Below, one piece after another: positions 1 to 6,994 of a stretch of 27,215 bases of DNA. Numbering within the stretch: position 1 is the first letter of the stretch; each line of letters starts with the position of its first letter. Origin of the DNA: Chitinophagaceae bacterium (GTDB lineage: Bacteria; Bacteroidota; Bacteroidia; Chitinophagales; Chitinophagaceae); contig JAGNOY010000003.1 in NCBI GenBank assembly GCA_017989935.1, positions 1 to 27,215 of the forward strand, in the 5' to 3' direction. Below the pieces are notes generated by a model that had not been told where the DNA came from, searched no databases, and worked only from the letters and a program-made list of their open reading frames with translations. The position numbers and the translations under genes are program-made.

Positions 1-217
1 AGCGTTGCATTTCTCGATCATAAAATGCCGCAGCTTGACTTACCAAGGAGAGCATTTCATTTTGTAATTCTGCTTCGCTCATATCGTCTACTTCATCAAA
101 TAATTCTACTTCATCGTTTTTAAGATTAACGATAAACTGAGGAAAATCGAGATGAATAACAAAAATATCTTCAGGAAAATCGGTGTTGTCGCCAAGTAAA
201 AATTTAGGTAATTCCAT
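1..217 (-). CDS. Conserved small acidic protein, N-terminal part (C-terminus beyond window edge)
   Basis: The minus strand is open from an ATG at 217 to the window edge, giving about 72 residues that begin MELPKFLLGDNTDFPED. The visible part is rich in Asp and Glu and reads smoothly (IFVIHLDFPQFIVNL, then an acidic stretch DEVELFDEVDDMSEAE). There is no signal peptide or membrane segment, so it is probably cytoplasmic. I recall this N-terminal pattern from uncharacterised proteins found across Bacteroidota, but no function is known to me. The start is chosen because it is the first ATG and the conserved-looking sequence begins directly there. It is divergent from the small exported-protein gene at 323, with 105 bp between them. 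The gene is cut by the window, so length and C-terminal features cannot be judged. Confidence 0.7.
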   Translation of the reverse strand, partial: MELPKFLLGDNTDFPEDIFVIHLDFPQFIVNLKNDEVELFDEVDDMSEAELQNEMLSLVSQAAAFYDREMQR

Positions 218-322
218 GTGTGATTTTTTTAAGCTAAGTTGAAATGCAATAATAGGGACAAGTTAAAGATTAAATGAAGAAAGTTAAAACAAATTACCAA
301 TTATTCTGTGTAAATTCAATGA

Positions 323-619
323 ATGAAATGGGGCTTTTTTCTATTTTTTGTATGTACGAATCTTATCACGTATGGACAGCAGATCAAATTGGTTGGGCCA
401 AAACCATTGTATACTGGCCTTTTTACTAAGAAAGAGCTGCCTAAGTTTAGTATGCTTATTTCAGCAAATCATGTTACGTGCGGTTATGGTTTTTTTTGCA
501 AACAAGAATTGAAGTTAGAGAAGTTGACTAAAATTCCAGTACGATTTAGGTTAGGCACGGTGGCGTATTGTGATTGGTTAGAAGGGAAGCGACGTTATGC
601 GCCTACTTTACGTGAATAA
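323..619 (+). CDS. Small exported protein, function unknown
   Basis: This is a 98-residue protein. Residues 1-19 look like a Sec signal peptide (MKWGFFLFFVCTNLITYGQ: a Lys, a hydrophobic core, then Gly-Gln), so it is likely exported to the periplasm or surface. The mature part is short and basic. It carries two cysteines in GYGFFCKQEL and HVTCGYG, and a C-terminal segment, FRLGTVAYCDWLEGK, that resembles a conserved tail I associate with small uncharacterised Bacteroidota proteins. No catalytic motif is visible. The gene ends 10 bp before the stop of the convergent helicase gene. An overlapping ATG at 319 is in another frame and soon stops, so 323 is preferred. The call as a real gene rests on the signal peptide and the remembered motif, not on a search. 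Confidence 0.65.
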   Translation: MKWGFFLFFVCTNLITYGQQIKLVGPKPLYTGLFTKKELPKFSMLISANHVTCGYGFFCKQELKLEKLTKIPVRFRLGTVAYCDWLEGKRRYAPTLRE

Positions 620-629
620 GGTTGTTAGT

Positions 630-1991
630 TTAAATGTCGGATTGATGAATGCTATCGATATATAGTTTAGCCTCATTGATTTTTACTTTTTTCCCTTTGA
701 TTTTTTCGTCTTGAATATTGTTTAAAGTTTGCTTCAATTTTTTTCGTCTAATGGCCGCAAAGGCAAAAAAATCTTTTACTTCGATTAAACCGATATCGTC
801 TTTTTTCAAGGCACCAATATGAGAAAGGAAGCCAACTATATCAATTTTATTGACCTTATCTTTTTTGCCAATTGAAAAATGTAAGGTGATCCAAGGTGAT
901 TCTTCTGGAAGTATGAAGGTATCTGGAATGTTTAATAATTTGATGTCTTGATTAACAAACGAAGGTAATTCTTCATCGGGTGCGAGTAAGATGATGGCAG
1001 TACCGAAATCGAACATGCGTGCTGTGCGTCCGTTGCGGTGTGTGAAGCTATCTTCTGTAAGCGGTAAATGATAATGAAGGATGTATCGAATGCCTGGGAT
1101 ATCCAATCCTCGTGCACCTAAATCTGTTGTAATTAATACACGCATAGTACCATTTCGAAACATTGCCAATTCAGATTCTCTTTCATGTTGTTCCATGCCT
1201 CCATGATAGCAAGCGCATTCTATACCTTTTTCTGCCATCAGAAAAGCTACACGTTCTATAGCATCACGATGATTACAAAAAACAATGGCAGGATGATTTT
1301 TTGCATAGCATAACAATTTAAAGAGTGTATTAATTTTGTCTTGCTCAGGAGAAAGAAACTTCACAATTTCGAGGTCTTTATTAGAAGCAGTTTCGTCTTC
1401 AACAATAAAGTTTAGTTCGAAAGGATTCTTAACTTGAATACCTTCAGGAATTGATTTGGCAGCGGTTGCAGAGCAGAGAATTTTTTTACGGAGAGTAGGG
1501 AGAGAAGAGATGATAAACTCTATTTCTTCAAGAAAACCTAGTTCGATGCTTTTATCAAATTCATCTAAAACTAAGCATTCGATTTTTTCTGTACGAATAC
1601 TTCCTCTTCGAATATGATCGGCTAATCTTCCTGCTGTACCTATGATTAATACAGGTTCAACAAGTAAGTTGTTTTCTTCAATTTCTCGTTTATGACCACC
1701 GTAGCAAAGACAAACCTTTAATTTGGTATTGAGTTTGCGAAATACTTCATCGATTTGCATAGCTAATTCACGCGAAGGTGCAATTATCAGGGCTTGAGTA
1801 TGATGTTGGTTAGGTTGAATTTGTTGTAAGATGGCTAATAAAAAAGCAAGCGTTTTTCCAGAACCTGTATTTGAAAGTAATATAATTTCATCTTGTGAAG
1901 GAAAATGTTCAAGCACTTTTGTTTGCATGTCGTTTAAATGGTCGAAATCGTGCTTTGCAAGCAAATCTTGAAGAGAGAAATTGGGTAACAT
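630..1991 (-). CDS. DEAD-box ATP-dependent RNA helicase with DbpA-type RNA-binding C-terminus
   Basis: With the start at 1991 (MLPNFSLQDL) the protein has 453 residues; an upstream ATG at 2051 would add 20 residues that do not look like family sequence. It should unwind or remodel RNA using ATP. Visible motifs in order: Q motif ending at Q23; motif I SNTGSGKT (40-47); Ia PSREL (72-76); Ib TAGRL (119-123, usually TPGRL); motif II DEFD (143-146); motif III SAT (174-176); IV IVFCNHRD; V TTDLGARGLD; VI HRNGRTAR. The last ~75 residues (KVNKIDIVGFLSHIGALKK to KGKKVKI) match a DbpA RNA-binding domain, which in E. coli DbpA targets 23S rRNA hairpin 92, so a ribosome assembly role is likely. DEFD rather than DEAD is a conservative change I have seen in this Bacteroidota group. 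It is transcribed alone and converges with the gene at 323. Confidence 0.9.
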   Translation of the reverse strand: MLPNFSLQDLLAKHDFDHLNDMQTKVLEHFPSQDEIILLSNTGSGKTLAFLLAILQQIQPNQHHTQALIIAPSRELAMQIDEVFRKLNTKLKVCLCYGGHKREIEENNLLVEPVLIIGTAGRLADHIRRGSIRTEKIECLVLDEFDKSIELGFLEEIEFIISSLPTLRKKILCSATAAKSIPEGIQVKNPFELNFIVEDETASNKDLEIVKFLSPEQDKINTLFKLLCYAKNHPAIVFCNHRDAIERVAFLMAEKGIECACYHGGMEQHERESELAMFRNGTMRVLITTDLGARGLDIPGIRYILHYHLPLTEDSFTHRNGRTARMFDFGTAIILLAPDEELPSFVNQDIKLLNIPDTFILPEESPWITLHFSIGKKDKVNKIDIVGFLSHIGALKKDDIGLIEVKDFFAFAAIRRKKLKQTLNNIQDEKIKGKKVKINEAKLYIDSIHQSDI

Positions 1992-2089
1992 TTGGTAAAA
2001 ATAGGCTTTTCTGACGAGCATGTCGGCGCAATTATACAAGATTATCCTCATTTATACACCAAAATCCCTAATTGTGAAAAGCTAGAAAA

Positions 2090-2191
2090 ATGAAACATGA
2101 AGCCACTGTAGTTTTACATCAGAAAATGAGAAACATGTTTCAACTAAGAAGCAAACAAACTTTGAGAGATTCTTTTAGAAGAAGTTTTTAA
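2090..2191 (+). CDS. Possible 33-residue small ORF upstream of a terminator (weak)
   Basis: ATG at 2090 opens a 33-codon frame (MKHEATVVLHQKMRNMFQLR and onward) ending in TAA at 2189. The peptide is strongly basic and has no membrane segment. A stable terminator follows 70 nt downstream, so this stretch is probably transcribed on the + strand, either as a small mRNA or as a small RNA. Immediately after a T-run at 2185-2189 another frame reads KASREEIA, then, past a stop, TFSDEVLFVVFKM. This could mean a frameshifted remnant of a longer gene. I do not recognise the protein, and chance is a real alternative. Confidence 0.2.
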   Translation: MKHEATVVLHQKMRNMFQLRSKQTLRDSFRRSF

Positions 2192-2260
2192 AGGCTTCTC
2201 GTGAAGAAATTGCTTGAACATTTTCTGATGAAGTTCTTTTTGTAGTGTTTAAAATGAGAA

Positions 2261-2305
2261 AGGTGCCGGATGGTGATTGCGAATAAATTATCCGGCACTT
2301 TTTAA
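2261..2305 (+). terminator. Rho-independent terminator
   Basis: AGGTGCCGGAT (2261-2271) pairs with ATCCGGCACTT (2290-2300) over 11 bp with one G-U pair. The 18-nt loop is followed directly by T residues and an A-run (TTTTTAAAAAG overall). The stem is GC-rich in an AT-rich context. On the minus strand the T-tract is poor, so it most likely ends a + strand transcript from 2060-2260. It also isolates the downstream repeat array from upstream transcription. Confidence 0.75.
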
Positions 2306-2329
2306 AAAGAAAATTAGTAATGAAAGAGG

Positions 2330-2493
2330 GTTTTATGATGTAAGGGTAGACTCATAAGGATGCGAAGTCGGGTGGGGAGTTTTAAGGAATCGAGATAAGG
2401 TACCGAGTTGAGGAGTTTGATGTTTGTTAAGTTTGAAACAATCAAATTTAATTAAATGGGGCCTTAAAATTCTCCACTGCTGACTGAGCAAAG
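2330..2493 (+). ncRNA. Tandem structured-RNA-like repeat, copy 1
   Basis: This is the first of three copies. The 5' block (2330-2370) starts GTTTTATGATGTAAGGG, contains GACTCATAAGGATGC, and ends GAAGTCG. The 3' block is TGACTGAGCAAA (2481-2492). Between them GTGGGGAGTTTTAAGG (about 2372-2387) pairs with CCTTAAAATTCTCCAC (about 2462-2477) as a 16-bp helix with two G-U pairs. Inside the 5' block, GACT and AGTC can form a small hairpin, and CTCA of the 5' block can pair with TGAG of the 3' block. The large loop contains GAGTTGAGGAGT, which is also in copy 2. No ORF spans the copy. The strand is inferred from the G-U pairs in the main helix, which favour RNA of the + strand. Confidence 0.6.
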
Positions 2494-2544
2494 AATGAAA
2501 AAAAATTAAGTATGAAAGAGAGAATTTTGAGGGTATTAAATAAA

Positions 2545-2716
2545 GTTTTATGATGTAAGGGTAGACTCATAAAGATGCGAAGTCGAGTGGGGATTTTTTT
2601 GAAATCAAAGAAGAGATGATGGAGTTGAGGAGTAGAGTTTTGTACAAGCTTGATGTAAAGTCGAAAAAGGTACTATATGATTTCTTTAAAATTCCCCACT
2701 TTTGACCGAGCAGATT
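2545..2716 (+). ncRNA. Tandem structured-RNA-like repeat, copy 2
   Basis: The 5' block at 2545-2585 differs from copy 1 at a single position (AAAG for AAGG). The 3' block is TGACCGAGCAGA (2703-2714). GTGGGGA (about 2587-2593) pairs with TCCCCAC (about 2693-2699). A second run extends the helix through a U-rich internal loop (TTTTTTTGAAA against TTTCTTTAAAA). The outer GTC/GAC pair at the block edges is kept as in copy 1. The loop shares GAGTTGAGGAGT with copy 1. The start is 215 nt after copy 1. A 74-residue minus-strand frame crosses this copy; I regard it as a chance frame because the nucleotide pattern repeats without it. Confidence 0.6.
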
Positions 2717-2839
2717 TAGGTCTACATAAATTTTAATCATGACAGATTGTTTGCCTCGCAGCATACAATGCCTAGTCATGAAGGAAATCAAAAGTTCGAT
2801 TGTGGTATAAACTTTAAATAAGAAAGTTGGTGAAAGATA

Positions 2840-2990
2840 GTTTTATGATGTAAGGGTAGACTCATAAGGATGCGACGTCGGAGAGAGGTTCGATAGGAAT
2901 AAATCAGCATTGAAAAATTGTCAAAGGGTTATAGTGTTTCCTTAGGCAAATTTTATTTCTCGTTGAATCTCTTCTCTTGACTGAGCAAAT
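2840..2990 (+). ncRNA. Tandem structured-RNA-like repeat, copy 3
   Basis: The 5' block at 2840-2880 differs from copy 1 at one position (GACGTCG for GAAGTCG). The 3' block is TGACTGAGCAAA (2978-2989), identical to copy 1. The central helix has a quite different sequence, GAGAGAGGTTC (about 2881-2891) against GAATCTCTTCTC (about 2965-2976), pairing over 11 bp with one bulge and one G-U. Flanks are thus conserved while the stem is rewritten with pairing kept, which is the pattern of a conserved RNA fold. The start is 295 nt after copy 2. The loop lacks the GAGTTGAGGAGT motif of copies 1 and 2. Confidence 0.6.
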
Positions 2991-3399
2991 ATGAACTGCT
3001 AAATTGTTGTATTAAGTTTGAATAGTATAACTGATCACTTTGATTTATTTAATGTAGAATCTTGTTTACGAAATAGCTTAAAGCCTATATATCAAGCATA
3101 CGAAGGATTTAGCTCGAAAATACTGACCCAGCGTTAGTCATATTAGACGGAGTCTTTACAGGCAAATTGTTGTACAGTCGAGTTCATCTCAGATTTTTAA
3201 TATAGGATGTAGAGTTGTTCTGATTTAGGTTTAGTTATGCTTGCTGTATATATTGAATAGTTATTATCCTAATGATGCAAAATCAAAAAATTGATGATAA
3301 TCAATTGCTGAATAGCCAATCTTTTAAGTCGAATTGGAAGGCTGTGTAATGCATCATACTTGTAATTTATGTATGTAGAGTTTGTGATGAAGGAATAAA
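2991..3399. other. Gene-free AT-rich spacer after the repeat array
   Basis: I see no open frame with coding character, no fourth copy of the conserved 41-nt block, and no convincing terminator here. A fragment TGACCCAGC near 3124 loosely resembles the 3' block of the array but has no 5' partner. Confidence 0.6.
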
Positions 3400-3552
3400 A
3401 TGGATAAAATGATGTGGAGAATTACTAATTGGAGAAATTATTTAATAGAAAGAAAAACTAAAGAGAATTTGTTAGATGAAAAATTCATTGAAGAATTTAA
3501 TTACAGATTTTCTGAGGAATTAGAGTTGTTCATATTAATTTATATTGGTTGA
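3400..3552 (+). CDS. Possible 50-residue small protein, unknown
   Basis: ATG at 3400 opens a 50-codon frame ending in TGA at 3550-3552. An AAGGA-like stretch lies 6 nt upstream (GATGAAGGAATAAA before the ATG), unusual for this mostly SD-less genome, and an in-frame TGA at 3388 fixes the start region. The peptide begins MDKMMWRITNWRNYL, has a charged middle (ERKTKENLLDEKFIEEF) and a short hydrophobic end (ELELFILIYIG). The composition is protein-like and it lies between the RNA-like array and the next gene. I do not recognise it. It could be a real small protein, a remnant, or chance. Confidence 0.35.
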   Translation: MDKMMWRITNWRNYLIERKTKENLLDEKFIEEFNYRFSEELELFILIYIG

Positions 3553-3638
3553 ATAGCCTAATTCTAGAATCATATTGCTGGTTGTTTTAGAGTTGTCTTT
3601 TTATAGTGAGTCTTCCCGATTAATAAATAAACATAGTA

Positions 3639-5324
3639 ATGATAAAAATTAATTTTCTTTTGGCAGCTTTATTAATCGGGTTGATTGCAAAAGGACAGCT
3701 TATGGTAAGAGATCTTGATTTTGAATCGGGTTTAGGGCCAAATAATGTGGTTTATTCTATCTTAATGCAGCCAGACAATAAACTCCTTGTTAGTGGAAAT
3801 TTTAATCTCTATAACAACCAGCTTTCAAATAAGATAGTTAGATTATTTTCAGATGGAACTTATGATAGTTCGTTTGTTGCAGGAACTGGTGCTAATAGTG
3901 TTATCTATTGTTCGGCCTTGCAGCCTAATGGGAAAATCATTGTAGGGGGTCAGTTTACTAGCTATGATGGTTTGTCAAGAAATCGTATAGCGAGATTGCA
4001 TCCAGATGGAAGCTTGGATACTAGTTTTAATCCCGGTGCTGGAGCTAACAACACTATTTTTTCTATGAATGTACAAACAGATGGCCGAATAATCATTGCT
4101 GGTGTTTTTACATCTTATCAAGGCATTTCACGTAACCGAATAGCCCGTTTAATGAGCGATGGAAGTATAGATACCTCGTTTAATCCTGGTACTGGTGCAA
4201 ACCAAAATTTATGGATCAGTGCTTTGCAAGCAGATGGCAAAATATTGATAGGAGGATTGTTTTCGAGTTATAATGGTACAGCACGAAATAGAATTGCCCG
4301 ACTATTACCTGATGGAAATTTAGACATGAGCTTTGATCCTGGTACGGGTATCATGAGTCCTGTGGCTTCAAATGCTAAAGTAAGTAGTATTGTAGTGCAG
4401 CCAAATCATGATATTATTCTTTGCGGAAAATTTCACACGTATAATGAGGTAGATAAAAAGAATATAGTTCGGGTTAAACCTGATGGCAGCATTGATCAAA
4501 GTTTTCAAGTTGGAATAGGTTCAAATGATTGGATTTGGCAAGCCGCGTTACAAGCTGATGGTAAGATTGTATTAGGGGGGTATTTTACGACCTATAATCA
4601 AGATAGTGCAAAATTCATTACACGATTGTTGGCCAATGGAGACAGAGATACTTTATTTAATCTTCAAATGAATTTGAACCAACTTCCAAGAGCTATTTTT
4701 ATTCAGGCAGATCAAAAAATACTTATAGGAGGCCATTTTACAAAAGTCAATTCGGATAGTATACCCTATTTAAGTAGAATTAAGAATGTGTATCCACTTA
4801 GCCTACATAATTTAAATTTTACCGCCCAAAGAATTCAACAGCGTGTCGAGCTATATTGGCAAGTTGATAAGAATAATCAAGTTGTAAATTTTGATATTGA
4901 GCGAAGTCAAGATGCAAAGGTCTTTACAAAAATGAATACATCAACTGATATCATAAAGCACAATCGACATGATTACAGTTTTATTGATTATTTTCCTTTG
5001 GAACATAAAAGTTATTATCGCTTAAGAATGAATTCAATTGATGGAATTGTCTCCTATAGCGATATTCAACCTGTAGATTGTTTACTTCAATCTTTAACCA
5101 TTTATCCCAATCCAGCCGATTCTTACTTAATGATACTAGGGATGGGAGAGCAAGAAAAAGTACGTTGTTTGATAAGAAGTAGTGAAGGTAAAATATGTAA
5201 AATTAAAGATTCATTGAATCGAAATGTAAACAGAATTGATATTGCTGATTTAAGACGAGGAAATTATTTTATTGAAATATTTAGTAAGGCACAAACTATA
5301 AAGTACCAATTTTCTAAAAAGTAA
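3639..5324 (+). CDS. Secreted Delta-60 repeat protein with type A T9SS sorting domain
   Basis: This 561-residue protein starts with a signal peptide (MIKINFLLAALLIGLIAKGQ). Residues ~25-385 hold about seven imperfect repeats of ~50 residues, each with a pattern like LQPDGKIIVGGxF, then RIARLxPDGSLDTSFNPG. This is the Delta-60 repeat, usually modelled as blades of a beta-propeller. A linker with an immunoglobulin-like feel follows (FTAQRIQQRVELYWQVD to YYRLRMNSIDGIVSYS). The last ~75 residues begin SLTIYPNPADSYLMI and end in a YFIEIF-type strand and a Lys-rich tail, typical of a type A T9SS C-terminal sorting domain. It should therefore cross the outer membrane by T9SS and be surface-attached or released. 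Ligand and biological role are unknown. It appears to be a single-gene unit. Confidence 0.88.
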   Translation: MIKINFLLAALLIGLIAKGQLMVRDLDFESGLGPNNVVYSILMQPDNKLLVSGNFNLYNNQLSNKIVRLFSDGTYDSSFVAGTGANSVIYCSALQPNGKIIVGGQFTSYDGLSRNRIARLHPDGSLDTSFNPGAGANNTIFSMNVQTDGRIIIAGVFTSYQGISRNRIARLMSDGSIDTSFNPGTGANQNLWISALQADGKILIGGLFSSYNGTARNRIARLLPDGNLDMSFDPGTGIMSPVASNAKVSSIVVQPNHDIILCGKFHTYNEVDKKNIVRVKPDGSIDQSFQVGIGSNDWIWQAALQADGKIVLGGYFTTYNQDSAKFITRLLANGDRDTLFNLQMNLNQLPRAIFIQADQKILIGGHFTKVNSDSIPYLSRIKNVYPLSLHNLNFTAQRIQQRVELYWQVDKNNQVVNFDIERSQDAKVFTKMNTSTDIIKHNRHDYSFIDYFPLEHKSYYRLRMNSIDGIVSYSDIQPVDCLLQSLTIYPNPADSYLMILGMGEQEKVRCLIRSSEGKICKIKDSLNRNVNRIDIADLRRGNYFIEIFSKAQTIKYQFSKK

Positions 5325-5613
5325 TTTTTGGCAAAACAGATTTTTAATGTGTGACAATCAACAAAGTTTTTTGGGTTACTAATGTTTGACGAATTCAAAC
5401 TTCATCCTTAAAGTGGACCTCGTTTTAGTAGACTTACAAATTGAACAACTAAAGTTGAATAATATTATTCAAACTATGAATTTCCTTGGAAATACTTAGT
5501 TACTTCATTCTTTTAATAAAGAGAAAGTAAAGTATAGATCGTACAAAATACAATGAATGCCTTCAAATATATACTTGATAGTAAGAAATCTTAGCGTTGA
5601 ACATCTACTTCGC

Positions 5614-5862
5614 TCAAGAAATTATTTCAATAGAATAATTTTCCATCACAGCATTACATAGCATTTTTTTACAAGCAGTGTCTGCAATGCTTAACGCAGT
5701 GTCTTTGTCATCAGCTTCAATTTGCAAATGAATTCTTTTTCCAATTCTAACATCTTGAATTTGAGAAAGGGCTAAATTATGCAAACTTAGATTTACAGCC
5801 TTGCCTTGAGGATCAAGTAATTCTTTTAAGGGCATAATATTGATCTGTGCAGTAAAAATCAT
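5614..5862 (-). CDS. purS: Phosphoribosylformylglycinamidine synthase, PurS subunit
   Basis: This 82-residue protein is the usual PurS size. The signature MPLKELLDPQGKAVNLSLHNL near the N-terminus, then VRIGKRIHLQI, and a C-terminal half with ACKKMLCNAVMENYSIEI, match the family closely. PurS forms a complex with PurL and PurQ that converts FGAR to FGAM with glutamine and ATP in de novo purine synthesis; PurS helps hand ammonia from PurQ to PurL. Its start codon overlaps the stop of pssA by ATGA (5859-5862), so the two are one transcript and probably translationally coupled. No purL or purQ lies in the window. Identification is firm from sequence; the reason for pairing with a phospholipid gene is not obvious. 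Confidence 0.9.
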   Translation of the reverse strand: MIFTAQINIMPLKELLDPQGKAVNLSLHNLALSQIQDVRIGKRIHLQIEADDKDTALSIADTACKKMLCNAVMENYSIEIIS

Positions 5863-6644
5863 ATTTCCTGGTGTTTGTATGCGAATGATAAAATAATATA
5901 AAGTAAAAAGGAGAAAGGAATAAAGAGTGTTTGTAAAAATGGAATAGATAAGGCACTAAGCCCCAGCCATACTAATTGTGGCCAATATTTTTTTATAGAG
6001 AATTGTGAAAATTTCAAGGTGAATAATTTGAAATGACTAACCATTAGCCAACATAAAATTCCTATGATGAAATATAATAACCATGGATTCAATAGTTTTA
6101 ATCCAAGACCTAATGGATTTTGTAATAAAATCAAAGGAAGTGCGGCAACAAATATACCCATTGCCGGAATTGGCGTTCCTGTAAAGTACAGCGTGTTAGA
6201 AGGGGCTTGATTAAATCGTGCTAAACGTAAGGCACCAAAACAAGCTAATAAAAACGCTGGACAAACTACTAACATAGAAATATCTAAGGCATGAGGTTGA
6301 TTCATCCATGAAGACCATAAAAGTTTCATCATAATCATACTTGGAGCCACACCGAAAGACACAACATCAGCTAATGAATCTAAATCTTTACCAATAGGTG
6401 AATGAACGCCTAGCCACCTAGCTACCATTCCATCAAGCACATCGAATAGGCCAGCTAAGAAAATACAAAGACTTCCATAATAAATTTGCGATGTGCCACT
6501 CACCCAAAGTTGTTCCCCATTTAATTCTCCCAGAAAGGGTTGTGTATGAAGGATGAACACGATGGCCATGCATCCAAGAAACAAGTTACCTAAGGTGAGA
6601 ATATTGGGAAGGTGTTTCATAATTCGTAAAGGTAATTGTTTCAT
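5859..6644 (-). CDS. pssA: CDP-diacylglycerol--serine O-phosphatidyltransferase
   Basis: This 261-residue integral membrane enzyme makes phosphatidylserine from CDP-diacylglycerol and serine, the first step to phosphatidylethanolamine. The full CDP-alcohol phosphatidyltransferase signature is present: D68, D71-G72, A75-R76, then G85, D89 and D93 with the expected spacing (DG-x2-AR-x8-G-x3-D-x3-D). These aspartates bind the metal ions and CDP. About seven or eight hydrophobic helices are visible, including residues 12-32, 55-70, 120-140, 150-175 and 205-255. NILTLGNLFLGC at the N-terminus is typical of PssA. A second in-frame ATG at 6620 (MKHLPNILTL) is an equally plausible start and would shorten the protein by eight residues. 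It is the first gene of a two-gene unit with purS. Confidence 0.93.
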   Translation of the reverse strand: MKQLPLRIMKHLPNILTLGNLFLGCMAIVFILHTQPFLGELNGEQLWVSGTSQIYYGSLCIFLAGLFDVLDGMVARWLGVHSPIGKDLDSLADVVSFGVAPSMIMMKLLWSSWMNQPHALDISMLVVCPAFLLACFGALRLARFNQAPSNTLYFTGTPIPAMGIFVAALPLILLQNPLGLGLKLLNPWLLYFIIGILCWLMVSHFKLFTLKFSQFSIKKYWPQLVWLGLSALSIPFLQTLFIPFSFLLYIILSFAYKHQEI

Positions 6645-6994
6645 TCAATTTTTCAGTTGTTCAAAGAAATTTCTACCTACTATCTCTATTTTATTCTCGC
6701 AAGATGAAGGTATTTATCCCTAAATATCTTGTAGAAACCTTTTAATACTGATACATATGTATTTTAAGTAAATGTAATAAATTGAAAAATAACAAATTAC
6801 AATTAAATAAATTTAATTATTTATTTTATTAATAACCAAAGTCACATTTTTGTCTAAAGTCAATTATTTCATCACTTAATAAATAGAAATAAAATTAATA
6901 TAATAATATATATTCATATATATCATTATAAATCAACATATAACATATTTGTGTTGGCATGATAGTTGCAAATAATTGATTATAAGCAGTTATT
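6645..6994. other. AT-rich divergent promoter region
   Basis: This 350-bp spacer separates pssA (leftward) from the gingipain-like gene (rightward), so promoters for both must lie here. The right half is extremely AT-rich, with runs such as TTTAATTATTTATTTTATT near 6810 and an imperfect palindrome around ATATATTCATATATAT near 6908. I could not place a convincing TAnnTTTG element with a good -33 partner. No terminator or RNA gene was seen. Confidence 0.6.

Noticed and set aside
2567..2791. 74-residue minus-strand frame over array copy 2
   Set aside because: It runs through the conserved RNA-like block and is not preserved in copies 1 and 3, so it is a chance frame.
2330..2990. CRISPR array or integron attC array
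   Set aside because: Units are 150-172 nt with long variable interiors, only three copies, with no cas gene, integron integrase or cassette ORFs. The spacing and arms do not fit CRISPR repeats, and attC core sites (RYYYAAC/GTTRRRY) are not evident.
2330..2990. Retron msr-msd
   Set aside because: No reverse transcriptase gene is in the window and no branching-G hairpin layout was recognisable.
3105..3170. Possible fourth copy of the array (TGACCCAGC near 3124; GACGGAGTC near 3147)
   Set aside because: The 41-nt 5' block is absent and no matching helix was found.
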